DNA of 26,980 nt from NCBI GenBank assembly GCA_030247855.1, contig JAPDRN010000228.1, forward strand, positions 1 through 26,980, in the 5' to 3' direction. Both the position numbers and the translations under genes were made by a program. The stretch is from Knufia peltigerae. Taxonomy: Eukaryota > Ascomycota > Eurotiomycetes > Chaetothyriales > Trichomeriaceae. Of this stretch, positions 1-6,932 are shown one piece after another; positions within the stretch are counted from its first letter, which is position 1; the number at the start of each line of letters is the position of its first letter. The notes below the pieces were generated by a model that saw nothing but the letters and a program-made list of their open reading frames with translations, ran no database searches and was not told the DNA's origin.

Positions 1-1395
1 CACGCCGGTGGAGCCGCTCATGAAGGCCATCGGCACGAACACCGCCGACAGCACCAGGCCGATGCCCACCAGTGCGCCGGTGATCTGGCTCATCGACTTG
101 CGGGTGGCTTCCAGCGGCGACAGGCCCTCTTCGGACATGATGCGCTCGACGTTCTCCACCACCACGATGGCATCGTCCACCAGCAGGCCGATGGCCAGCA
201 CCATCGCGAACATGGTCAGCATGTTCACCGAGAAGCCCAGCACCGACAGCACGCCGAAGGTACCCAGCAGCACCACCGGTACGGCGATGGTCGGGATCAG
301 GGTGGCGCGGAAGTTCTGCAGGAACAGGTACATCACCACGAACACCAGCACGATCGCTTCGAGCAGGGTCTGCACCACGCCCTTGATCGACACGCGCACG
401 AACGGGGTGGTGTCGTACGGGATCTCGGCCTTCAGGCCGGCCGGGAAGAAGCCTTCCAGTTCCTTCAGCGTTTCATCGACACCGGCAGCGGTATCCAGCG
501 CGTTGGCGCCGGTGGCCAGGGTGACCGCCAGGCCGCTGGCCGGCTGGCCGTTGTAGCGGGTGACGAAGTCGTACGACTCGGCGCCCAGCTCGACGCGGGC
601 AACGTCGCCCAGGCGCAGTTCGGCACCATCCTGCGCACCGCGCACGATGATGTTGCGGAACTGTTCCGGGGTCTGCAGGCGCGACTGCGCGTTGATGGTG
701 GCGTTGAGCTGCTGGCCCTTCACCGACGGCGCACCACCCAGCTGGCCAATGGCCACCTGCGCGTTCTGTGCCTTCACCGCAGCGACCACTTCCGGCACCG
801 ACATGCCGTAGGTGTGCAGCTTGTTCGGGTCCAGCCAGATGCGCATGGCGTACTTGCCACCGAAGACCTGGATGTTGCCCACGCCCGGAACACGGCTGAG
901 ACGGTCCACGACATTGGAACCGACGTAGTCGGCGATGTCGTTGGCATCCATGCTGCCGTCTTCGGACACGAACGCGATGACGTTCAGGAAGCCCGAGCTG
1001 GACTTGGCCACGTTGATGCCCTGCCGCTGCACTTCCTGCGGCAGCAGCGGCATCGCCAGCTGCAGCTTGTTCTGCACCTGCACCTGGGCGATGTCGGGGT
1101 TGGTCCCGCTCTCGAAGGTCAGGGTGATGGTGGCCTGGCCGTTGGACGAGCTGTTGGAGGAGAAGTAGATCAGGCCATCAAGGCCCTTCATGTTCTGCTC
1201 GATGATCTGCGTCACCGAGTCTTCGACCACCTTGGCCGAAGCACCCGGGTAGCTGGCGCTGATTTCCACCGCCGGCGGTGCGACGTTGGGGTACATCGAG
1301 ATCGGCAGCTTGAACAGGGCCAGGCCGCCGGCGAGCATGATGATGATCGCGATGACCCACGCGAAGATGGGTCGATCGATGAAGAAACGTGCCAT
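1..1395 (-). CDS. smeE: SmeE, RND efflux transporter (N-terminal 465 residues, cut by window edge)
   Basis: Inner-membrane proton-driven pump subunit of the SmeDEF tripartite multidrug efflux system, which exports quinolones, tetracyclines, chloramphenicol and other compounds. Read on the minus strand from ATG at 1395, the frame stays open for 465 codons to the window edge; the family is about 1040-1050 residues, so the C-terminal half lies outside. Visible features are the N-terminal transmembrane helix after MARFFIDRPIFAW, the first periplasmic porter region (about residues 30-335), and TM2-TM4 with GLLVDDAIVVVENVER. The paired aspartates fall at residues 407-408, exactly the AcrB proton-relay positions. 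A Shine-Dalgarno GGAG lies just before the ATG, 12 bases after the smeD stop, so smeD and smeE are one operon. smeF, the outer-membrane channel, should follow beyond position 1. The SmeE name rests on the adjacent smeD and smeT. Confidence 0.95.
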   Translation of the reverse strand, partial: MARFFIDRPIFAWVIAIIIMLAGGLALFKLPISMYPNVAPPAVEISASYPGASAKVVEDSVTQIIEQNMKGLDGLIYFSSNSSSNGQATITLTFESGTNPDIAQVQVQNKLQLAMPLLPQEVQRQGINVAKSSSGFLNVIAFVSEDGSMDANDIADYVGSNVVDRLSRVPGVGNIQVFGGKYAMRIWLDPNKLHTYGMSVPEVVAAVKAQNAQVAIGQLGGAPSVKGQQLNATINAQSRLQTPEQFRNIIVRGAQDGAELRLGDVARVELGAESYDFVTRYNGQPASGLAVTLATGANALDTAAGVDETLKELEGFFPAGLKAEIPYDTTPFVRVSIKGVVQTLLEAIVLVFVVMYLFLQNFRATLIPTIAVPVVLLGTFGVLSVLGFSVNMLTMFAMVLAIGLLVDDAIVVVENVERIMSEEGLSPLEATRKSMSQITGALVGIGLVLSAVFVPMAFMSGSTGV

Positions 1396-1407
1396 GGGGT
1401 TCTCCGC

Positions 1408-2589
1408 TTACTTCGCGCCTGCGGCCGCAGCTGCAGGTTGGGCGGCAGCCGGCTTGGCCGGGGCGGCGCCCTGTTCGGTGGCATTCACGGGCATGCCCGG
1501 GCCGATCTTCTGCAGGCCTTCGACGATGACCTTGTCGCCGGCCTTCAGACCGTCCTCGACCAGCCACTTGTCGCCGACGGTGCGGCTGACCTTGACCGGG
1601 CGCACTTCGACCTTGTTGTCCTTGCCGACCACCATCGCGCTGGTATCACCCTTCGGATCGCGGGCGATGCCCTGCATCGGCACCAGCACCGCATCACTGC
1701 GCACACCGCCGCCGATCACCGCGCGCACGTACATGCCCGGCATCAGCAGGCCGTCGGGGTTGTCGACCTTGACCCGCAGAGCAAAGCTGCCGGTGGCCGG
1801 ATCGACGCTGACTTCGGAGAACTCCAGCGTGCCCTTGTGTTCGAAGGTGCTGCCGTCTTCCATCAGGATGCTGACCGGTGTCTGCTGGTTGTCCTGCAGG
1901 CGACCGGCGGCCAGTTCGCGGCGCAGCTGCAGCAGCTCGGCCGAGGACTGGGTCAGGTCGACGTAGATCGGATCCAGCTGCTGCACGGTTGCCAGCGCCG
2001 TGGCCTGGCCGGCGCTGACCAGCGCGCCCTGGGTGACGCTGGACTTGCCGATGCGGCCGCTGATCGGCGCGGTGATGCGCGCATACCCGAGGGTCACGTT
2101 GGCGGCATCCAGCGATGCCTTGGCGGCGCCGACATCGGCCTCGGCCTGCTTCTGCGCCGCCACGGCGTTTTCCAGATCCTGCTGGCTGACCGCGTCGACC
2201 TTGGCCAGCTCGGTGATGCGCTTGGCGCTCAGCCGCGCCGCATTGGCGGTGGCTTCGGCGCGGGCCAGCTGCGCACGTGCGCTGTTGGCCTGGGCGCGAT
2301 AGCTGGCGTCTTCGATCTGGTACAGCGGCTCGCCGGCCTTGACCATCCCCCCCTCGGTGAACAGGCGCTTGGCGACGATGCCGTTGACCTGCGGGCGCAC
2401 TTCGGCCACCAGGAAAGCATTGGTGCGGCCCGGCAGCTCACGGGTCAGGCCGACGGTTTCGGACTTCAGCGTGACCACGCTGACCTGGCCCGGCCCCTGT
2501 TCGGGTGCCTGGGGTTGGCCGCCACAGGCAGCGACGGTGGCAGCAATCGCCAGCGACAACGCGAAGGGTCGGATTCGGCTCAGCAACAT
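1408..2589 (-). CDS. smeD: SmeD, periplasmic adaptor (membrane fusion) lipoprotein of SmeDEF
   Basis: Membrane fusion protein that couples the SmeE pump to the outer-membrane channel. From ATG at 2589 it gives 393 residues, the usual adaptor length. A lipoprotein signal peptide ends in the lipobox VAAC with Cys22, so the mature protein should be anchored in the inner membrane. After it come the lipoyl/barrel-sandwich half (ELPGRTNAFLVAEVRPQVNG), an alpha-helical hairpin at about 95-165 rich in Ala, Gln and Lys, the second lipoyl half (YARITAPISGRIG), the beta-barrel, and an Ala/Pro-rich tail. The frame is open upstream to 2721, but the signal peptide fixes the start at 2589. No strong Shine-Dalgarno precedes this ATG. 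The gene is divergent from smeT and controlled by the operator in the shared gap. Confidence 0.95.
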   Translation of the reverse strand: MLLSRIRPFALSLAIAATVAACGGQPQAPEQGPGQVSVVTLKSETVGLTRELPGRTNAFLVAEVRPQVNGIVAKRLFTEGGMVKAGEPLYQIEDASYRAQANSARAQLARAEATANAARLSAKRITELAKVDAVSQQDLENAVAAQKQAEADVGAAKASLDAANVTLGYARITAPISGRIGKSSVTQGALVSAGQATALATVQQLDPIYVDLTQSSAELLQLRRELAAGRLQDNQQTPVSILMEDGSTFEHKGTLEFSEVSVDPATGSFALRVKVDNPDGLLMPGMYVRAVIGGGVRSDAVLVPMQGIARDPKGDTSAMVVGKDNKVEVRPVKVSRTVGDKWLVEDGLKAGDKVIVEGLQKIGPGMPVNATEQGAAPAKPAAAQPAAAAAGAK

Positions 2590-2608
2590 GATGGGAATGA
2601 CTCTTGAA

Positions 2609-2648
2609 GGGAGGGATCTCAGCAGGCGCTGATACGACGGACCCTCCC
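2609..2648 (-). promoter_or_regulatory. Potential stem-loop in the smeDEF mRNA leader
   Basis: GGGAGGG at 2609-2615 can pair with CCCTCCC at 2642-2648, and two further pairs follow across a single bulged A. The loop is 21 bases. It ends about 20 bases upstream of the smeD ATG. A second self-complementary element, CCACCCGGGTGG, lies at 2680-2691. With the predicted start of transcription near 2737, both would lie in a leader of about 148 nt. That the RNA folds this way, or that folding matters, is inference. Confidence 0.35.
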
Positions 2649-2743
2649 CTTGCAGGAGTGAAGGCCGCGCGAACAGCGCCCACCCGGGTGGAGTGGGAGC
2701 CAGGACAGGCCTGCCACGCACACGACGGGAATGATGGGAAGGA

Positions 2744-2773
2744 AATATACATACATGCGCGTTTGTTTGTAAA
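2744..2773 (-). promoter_or_regulatory. smeDEF promoter overlapping the SmeT operator
   Basis: On the minus strand a -35 TTTACA (2773-2768) and a -10 TATATT (2749-2744) are separated by 18 bases and point towards smeD. Between and over them lies an AT-rich pseudo-palindrome at 2747-2773, built of tandem ATAC units on one side and GTTT units on the other. It closely resembles the 28-bp SmeT operator as I remember it from published work. A possible smeT -10, TACAAT, is at 2778-2783 on the plus strand but has no good -35. SmeT bound here would block smeDEF and probably its own gene. Confidence 0.8.
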
Positions 2774-2816
2774 GCGGTACAATTCAGCCACGTTTCACCT
2801 GCACTCGTACCCGCTC

Positions 2817-3476
2817 ATGGCCCGCAAGACCAAAGAGGACACCCAGGCAACCCGCGAAGGCATCCTGGATGCCGCCGAAGCCTGTTTCCACGAACACGGT
2901 GTGGCCCGGACCACGCAGGAGATGATCGGTGCCCGCGCCGGCTATACCCGCGGCGCCGTGTACTGGCATTTCAAGAACAAGGGCGAGGTGCTGACCGCGA
3001 TCGTCGAGCGGGTGCACCTGCCCTTCATGCAGGAGCTGGAGCGCACCTCCACCGAGCAGCGCACCACGCCGGTGCATGACCTGCGCGCAGTGATGATCCA
3101 TTCGTTCATCGAGCTGTCCGAGGATGAGCGCCTGCGCAAGACCATGGAGATCATGCTGCGCAGCGATGCCTCGGCCGACACCAGGGCGCTGACCGAACTG
3201 CAGCAGAGCGGTTTCCGCGACGCCCTGGACCGGATGGAACGTGCCCTGCGCCGTGCCCAGCAACTGGGCCAGCTGCGCGACGGCGCCGACCCGAAGATCG
3301 CCGCACGCATGCTGCATGCCACCGTACTCGGCGTACTGCACGGCGCAATGGTCGAACCGGACCTGATGGACCTCAAGCGCGATGGCATGCTGGCCCTGGA
3401 CATGACCCTGGCCGCCTACGTGAAGGAAGGTGTGTTCGTACCGGGTTCGGTGCCGGAGCCGCTGCCGGAAGCGTGA
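2817..3476 (+). CDS. smeT: SmeT, TetR-family repressor of smeDEF
   Basis: Local repressor of the divergent smeDEF operon; loss of function is a known route to efflux overexpression and multidrug resistance in S. maltophilia. From ATG at 2817 it encodes 219 residues, the expected SmeT size. The N-terminal TetR DNA-binding domain occupies about residues 10-60, with the helix-turn-helix around 32-54 (TTQEMIGARAGYTRGAVYWHFKNK). The rest is the all-helical ligand-binding and dimerisation domain of the AcrR/TtgR type. The open frame extends upstream to 2604, through the operator, but the family alignment starts at MARKTKED. No frameshift or early stop is visible, so the repressor looks intact here. 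Transcription ends at the hairpin at 3529-3552. Confidence 0.95.
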   Translation: MARKTKEDTQATREGILDAAEACFHEHGVARTTQEMIGARAGYTRGAVYWHFKNKGEVLTAIVERVHLPFMQELERTSTEQRTTPVHDLRAVMIHSFIELSEDERLRKTMEIMLRSDASADTRALTELQQSGFRDALDRMERALRRAQQLGQLRDGADPKIAARMLHATVLGVLHGAMVEPDLMDLKRDGMLALDMTLAAYVKEGVFVPGSVPEPLPEA

Positions 3477-3482
3477 GGGCAC

Positions 3483-3522
3483 GAGGGTCGGATCCCTCGC
3501 CAGGGCGAGGGATCCGACCCTC
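3483..3522. repeat. 19-bp perfect inverted repeat, GGGTCGGATCCC family
   Basis: GAGGGTCGGATCCCTCGCC at 3483-3501 is followed by two bases and its exact reverse complement at 3504-3522. It lies between the smeT stop and the terminator. The outer bases match palindromes at 11468-11505 and 18034-18120 in this window, so it belongs to a recurrent intergenic family distinct from the GTAG elements. Confidence 0.8.
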
Positions 3523-3528
3523 AACGAG

Positions 3529-3552
3529 AAAGGCCGCCTTTCGGCGGCCTTT
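3529..3552. terminator. Shared intrinsic terminator of smeT and hslVU
   Basis: A ten-pair stem (AAAGGCCGCC and its complement) closes over the loop TTTC. It has a T run on the plus-strand side and an A run on the other, so it can serve both converging units. It begins 52 bases after the smeT stop and ends 12 bases before the hslU stop. Confidence 0.85.
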
Positions 3553-3564
3553 TCGCATTCCCGC

Positions 3565-4944
3565 TTACAGGATGTAGCGGCTCAGGTCCGGGTCCTGCAC
3601 CAGCTCGCCCAGATGCGCGTCCACGTAGGCACTGTCGATGGACAGGGTTTCGCCATCGCGGTCCGGCGCTTCGTAGCTGAGCGAATCCAGCAGTCGCTCC
3701 AGCACGGTGTGCAGACGGCGTGCACCGATGTTCTCCTGGCGCTCGTTCACCTGGAACGCGATCTCGGCCAGGCGATCGATGGCGTCGGTGGTGAAGCTGA
3801 CCTTGACGCCTTCGGTGGCCAGCAGTGCTTCGTACTGTTTGGTCAGTGCCGCCTTCGGTTCGGTCAGGATGCGCACGAAATCCGCCTTGCTCAGCGCACC
3901 CAGCTCCACGCGGATCGGGAAGCGGCCCTGCAGCTCGGGGATCAGGTCGCTGGGCTTGGCCAGGTGGAACGCGCCCGATGCGATGAACAGGATGTGGTCG
4001 GTCTTGATCGTGCCGTACTTGGTGGACACGTTGGAACCTTCCACCAGCGGCAGCAGATCGCGCTGCACGCCTTCGCGCGAGACATCACCGCCAGACGAGC
4101 CTGCATCACCCCGCTTGGCGACCTTGTCGATCTCGTCGATGAACACGATGCCGTGCTGCTCGCAGGCTTCGATCGCGGCAGTGCGGATATCGTCCTCGTT
4201 GACCAGCTTGCCGGCTTCTTCCTCCTGCAGCAGCGGGCGCGCGGCCTTGATGGTCAGCGTGCGCTTGTGCGCCTTGGCGCCACCGCCGAGGTTGGCGAAC
4301 ATCGACTTCAGCTGCTGGCCCATTTCCTCCATGCCCGGCGGGGTCATGATGTCCATGCTGACGTTGGCGGTCAGGTCGAGCTCGATCTCGCGATCGTCCA
4401 GCTCGCCGTTGCGCAGCATCTTGCGGAACTTGATGCGGGTCTCGTTGTCCTGCGCCGACGGTTCGTTGCGCGCCGCCTCCGGGTCGAAGCCGATGCCACC
4501 GCTGCGGCGCGGCAGCAGCGCATCGAGGATACGGTCTTCGGCGCGCTCTTCGGCCTGCGTGCGCACGCGCACCTTGGCCTGCTCGCGGTACAGCTTGACG
4601 GCGGTATCGGCCAGGTCGCGGATGATCTGCTCGACGTCCTTGCCGACGTAGCCGACTTCGGTGAAGCGGGTCGCTTCGACCTTGACGAACGGCGCGTTGG
4701 CCAGCGTGGCCAGGCGGCGCGCGATCTCGGTCTTGCCGACGCCGGTCGGACCGATCATCAGGATGTTCTTGGGCATGACCTCGTTGCGCAGCTCGGGCTG
4801 CAGCTGCATGCGGCGCCAGCGGTTGCGCAGGGCGATGGCGACCGCGCGCTTGGCGTCATGCTGGCCGACGATGTGCCGGTCCAGTTCCTGCACGATCTCG
4901 CGCGGGGTCATGGTGGCGGAGGAAACTTCGATCTTATGCGGCAT
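3565..4944 (-). CDS. hslU: HslU (ClpY), AAA+ unfoldase of the HslVU protease
   Basis: ATP-dependent unfoldase that recognises substrates and threads them into the HslV peptidase in the cytoplasm. From ATG at 4944 it has 459 residues, typical of proteobacterial HslU. Visible are the Walker A GPTGVGKT at about 65-72, the pore loop GYVG at about 98-101, the I domain (about 110-240), Walker B IVFIDEIDK at about 265-273, the sensor region with GRFPIRVEL, and the C-terminal DLSRYIL tail that inserts into HslV. A GTG at 4956 is in frame, but the ATG has a better Shine-Dalgarno (GTGAG) and gives the family's usual N-terminus. It follows hslV by 76 bases; that gap carries a REP element. Confidence 0.97.
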   Translation of the reverse strand: MPHKIEVSSATMTPREIVQELDRHIVGQHDAKRAVAIALRNRWRRMQLQPELRNEVMPKNILMIGPTGVGKTEIARRLATLANAPFVKVEATRFTEVGYVGKDVEQIIRDLADTAVKLYREQAKVRVRTQAEERAEDRILDALLPRRSGGIGFDPEAARNEPSAQDNETRIKFRKMLRNGELDDREIELDLTANVSMDIMTPPGMEEMGQQLKSMFANLGGGAKAHKRTLTIKAARPLLQEEEAGKLVNEDDIRTAAIEACEQHGIVFIDEIDKVAKRGDAGSSGGDVSREGVQRDLLPLVEGSNVSTKYGTIKTDHILFIASGAFHLAKPSDLIPELQGRFPIRVELGALSKADFVRILTEPKAALTKQYEALLATEGVKVSFTTDAIDRLAEIAFQVNERQENIGARRLHTVLERLLDSLSYEAPDRDGETLSIDSAYVDAHLGELVQDPDLSRYIL

Positions 4945-4969
4945 GGGTGTGCTCACGAATGCGTTGTCG

Positions 4970-4995
4970 GTAGCGCCGGGCCATGCCCGGCGGAT
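4970..4995 (+). repeat. GTAG-type REP between hslV and hslU
   Basis: GTAG followed by the stem CGCCGGG-CCAT-CCCGGCG. It lies inside the hslVU operon, so it is transcribed as a hairpin between the two cistrons (minus-strand sense). Confidence 0.85.
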
Positions 4996-5020
4996 CAGGA
5001 ATGCGTGTGACGGTTCCCCG

Positions 5021-5572
5021 TCACAACTCCTCGACCACCACGTTGCGGTTGGTGTAGATGCAGATGTCGCCGGCGATATTGATCGCTTCGCTGGCGATGG
5101 TGCGTGCGTCCAGTTCGGTGTGCGCCATCAGCGCGCGTGCAGCGGACAACGCATACGAACCACCGGAACCGATGGCGATGATGCCGTCCTCCGGCTCGAT
5201 CACGTCGCCGGTGCCGCTGATGATCAGCGAGGTTTCCTTGTCGGCCACGGCCAGCAGGGCTTCAAGCTTGCCAAGGCGACGCTCGGTGCGCCAATCCTTG
5301 GCCAGCTCCACCGCAGCGCGCTGCAGCTGACCGTGTTTTTCCAGCTTGGCTTCGAACAGCTCGAACAGGGTGAAGGCATCGGCGGCAGCACCGGCGAAGC
5401 CGGCCAGCACCTGGCCATCACGGCCGAGGCGGCGGACCTTGCGTGCGTTGCCCTTCATCACCGTGTGGCCGAGGGTAACCTGGCCGTCGCCGGCAATGGC
5501 CACGTGCTCGCCGCGACGAACGCAGACGATGGTGGTGGCGTGGAAAACGGTGGGATTCTGACTGGGGTCCAT
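5021..5572 (-). CDS. hslV: HslV (ClpQ), threonine peptidase of the HslVU protease
   Basis: Proteasome-related peptidase forming the double hexameric core capped by HslU. The product is 183 residues. After a 12-residue leader (MDPSQNPTVFHA) comes TTIV, so Thr13 should become the N-terminal nucleophile after processing; short leaders of this kind occur in related HslV proteins. Other conserved segments are AGDGQVTLG, RKVRRL, GFAGAAADAFTLFELFE, IGSGGSYALSAARAL and GDICIYTN. A strong Shine-Dalgarno (GGAGG) lies just before the ATG. It is the first gene of the hslVU operon, driven by the heat-shock-type promoter at 5598-5626. A hairpin (GTGACGG-TTCC-CCGTCAC, 5007-5024) overlaps the stop codon. Confidence 0.97.
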   Translation of the reverse strand: MDPSQNPTVFHATTIVCVRRGEHVAIAGDGQVTLGHTVMKGNARKVRRLGRDGQVLAGFAGAAADAFTLFELFEAKLEKHGQLQRAAVELAKDWRTERRLGKLEALLAVADKETSLIISGTGDVIEPEDGIIAIGSGGSYALSAARALMAHTELDARTIASEAINIAGDICIYTNRNVVVEEL

Positions 5573-5597
5573 GCGGCCTCCGATAGCTGTTCACGGG

Positions 5598-5626
5598 ACA
5601 TGGGGACAGCCGCCGAAGCGATCAAG
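5598..5626 (-). promoter_or_regulatory. Sigma-32 (RpoH)-type promoter of hslVU
   Basis: On the minus strand CTTGAT (5626-5621) is followed after 15 bases by CCCCATGT (5605-5598). This is a close match to the heat-shock consensus CTTGAA-N13-15-CCCCATNT. Transcription would start near 5590, giving a leader of about 18 nt with the GGAGG of hslV inside it. Heat-shock control of hslVU is established in other gammaproteobacteria. Confidence 0.8.
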
Positions 5627-5646
5627 CCCGTACCGATAGCTGCCGT

Positions 5647-5847
5647 TCAGCGCTTGGCATGCGATGGCCGGTCCGGATTGGGTTCAATGCCCCACGCCAC
5701 GTACCAGTCCTCACCCTGCGTCTCGATCGGGTGCTGGGTGCGGCCCGAGCCGTTGCCACAGGCCAGTGCGTCGGCAGCGCAGTAACGGTCGCAGCCCCAG
5801 CAGATGCGCTCGGGGTGCTTGGGGCGCAGCGGAATGGGCTTTGCCAT
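5647..5847 (-). CDS. DUF3079 family small cysteine-rich protein
   Basis: Small protein of 66 residues starting MAKPIPLRPKHPERICWGCDRYC; a start three codons earlier (5856) is possible. The sequence matches my memory of the DUF3079 family: KHPER, CWGCDRYC, then ACGNGSGRTQHP and DWY. Cysteines in CWGCDRYC and in ACGNG could bind a metal, but that is inference; no function is established to my knowledge. It is too small for membrane segments and has no signal peptide. It is transcribed away from an FNR-like box at 5904-5917, which suggests low-oxygen control. Its stop lies about 20 bases upstream of the hslV heat-shock promoter on the same strand. Confidence 0.8.
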   Translation of the reverse strand: MAKPIPLRPKHPERICWGCDRYCAADALACGNGSGRTQHPIETQGEDWYVAWGIEPNPDRPSHAKR

Positions 5848-5903
5848 GGTCGGCATCTCGTCGTGGCCTGCGGCCACGATGCACCGGCGACCACTGCCCC
5901 GCC

Positions 5904-5917
5904 CTGATCCAGATCAA
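5904..5917 (-). promoter_or_regulatory. FNR/Anr-like box upstream of the DUF3079 gene
   Basis: The minus strand reads TTGATCTGGATCAG, matching the FNR/Anr consensus TTGAT-N4-ATCAA at nine of ten positions. It is centred about 63 bases before the chosen ATG, compatible with an activator site. No clear -10 was picked out between box and gene. Which regulator binds, if any, is not shown by the sequence. Confidence 0.5.
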
Positions 5918-5932
5918 GCGGCGGCCGTTCCG

Positions 5933-5954
5933 GTAGCGCCGGGCCATGCCCAGC
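5933..5954 (+). repeat. GTAG-type REP, degenerate right arm
   Basis: GTAGCGCCGGGCCATGCCC followed by AGCG instead of the usual GGCG. It forms an inverted pair with the element at 6003-6026, with 48 bases between. Confidence 0.75.
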
Positions 5955-6002
5955 GAGCGCGCAGCTCGGGCGGCGTCGCATACACGCCACATGGATCGCA
6001 CA

Positions 6003-6026
6003 GCCGCCGGGCAGGCCCGGCGCTAC
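6003..6026 (-). repeat. GTAG-type REP overlapping the xerC stop codon
   Basis: On the minus strand GTAG is followed by CGCCGGGCCTGCCCGGCG. The TAG of its GTAG head (6025-6023) is the in-frame stop codon of xerC. Confidence 0.85.
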
Positions 6027-6916
6027 CCCGCCTTGTCGGGCGGGTCTTTGCGGCGTTTCGCGCGCGGGTGCGCCGCATCATAGACCTTGGCCAGGTGCTG
6101 GAAATCCAAGTGGGTGTAGATCTGCGTGGTGGCGATGTCGGCATGGCCGAGCAGTTCCTGCACGCCGCGCAGATCACCGGAGGATTCCAGGATGTGGCTG
6201 GCGAAACTGTGCCGCAGCATGTGCGGGTGCACGTGCTTGAACAGGCCTTGGCGCTGCGCCAGCTGGCGGATGCGGATCTGCACCGCGCGCTGGCTGATCG
6301 GCCCGTTGCGGCCCGGAAAAACCGGTGTGGCGGCACCACCGCCGCTTTCGCTGCGCCAGGTCAGCAGCGCCTCGCGCGCCGGCTTTCCGAAGGGGACGCG
6401 ACGTTGCCTGTTGCCCTTGCCCATCACGTTGACCAGGCCACTGGCGAAATCCAGATCGCGCCAGGTCAGCGCGCAGACTTCGCTCAAGCGCAGGCCGGAG
6501 GAATAGAACAGTTCCAGCAGCGCGCGGTCACGACGACCCAGCTCGCCTTCCGGTTCCAGTTCAACCAGCTGCACGGCTTCATCGGCGTCGAGTACCTGCG
6601 GCAGCCGTCGCGGCGCACGCGGCGCCTTCAGCGTCGCTGCCGGGCTCGCCTCGATACGGCCATGCTTGAGCAGCCAGGCATAGAAGCTGCGGCAGGCCGA
6701 CAACCGGCGTTGCAGGCTCTTGGCCGACAGGCCACGGCGATGTTCGTCGGCAACGAACTGGCGCACCGCGTCGGTATCCAGCGCCTCCACAGCCACGCCG
6801 CGGGGTTCGGCCCACACCGACAATGCGTCGAGGTCGCGGCGGTAGGCATCGAGCGTATGCGCCGACATCCGCCGCTCCACCTGCAGGTGCTGCAGGAACG
6901 CCTGCACCGCGCTCAT
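6023..6916 (-). CDS. xerC: XerC, tyrosine site-specific recombinase
   Basis: Recombinase that acts with XerD at dif to resolve chromosome dimers. The product is 297 residues. The N-terminal SAM-like core-binding domain spans about 1-85 and the catalytic domain about 105-280. All catalytic residues can be placed: Arg143 (SSGLRLSEV), Lys167 (MGKGNRQRR), His232 and Arg235 (HPHMLRHSFASH), His258 (LLGHADIATTQIYTH) and the nucleophile Tyr267. Its place after lptM, dapF and the DUF484 gene is the conserved enterobacterial and xanthomonad order and favours XerC over XerD. It starts 16 bases after the DUF484 stop, so it is the last gene of that operon. The stop codon is supplied by a REP element. Confidence 0.95.
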   Translation of the reverse strand: MSAVQAFLQHLQVERRMSAHTLDAYRRDLDALSVWAEPRGVAVEALDTDAVRQFVADEHRRGLSAKSLQRRLSACRSFYAWLLKHGRIEASPAATLKAPRAPRRLPQVLDADEAVQLVELEPEGELGRRDRALLELFYSSGLRLSEVCALTWRDLDFASGLVNVMGKGNRQRRVPFGKPAREALLTWRSESGGGAATPVFPGRNGPISQRAVQIRIRQLAQRQGLFKHVHPHMLRHSFASHILESSGDLRGVQELLGHADIATTQIYTHLDFQHLAKVYDAAHPRAKRRKDPPDKAG

Positions 6917-6932
6917 CGTCGTCGTTTCCCGC

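Noticed and set aside
814..2607. A 597-codon open frame on the plus strand
   Set aside because: Antisense to smeE and smeD, with no protein-like features.
4954..4956. GTG as the start of hslU
   Set aside because: The ATG at 4944 has the better Shine-Dalgarno and gives the usual N-terminus.
3430..5010. A 526-codon open frame on the plus strand
   Set aside because: Antisense to hslU; shadow-frame composition.
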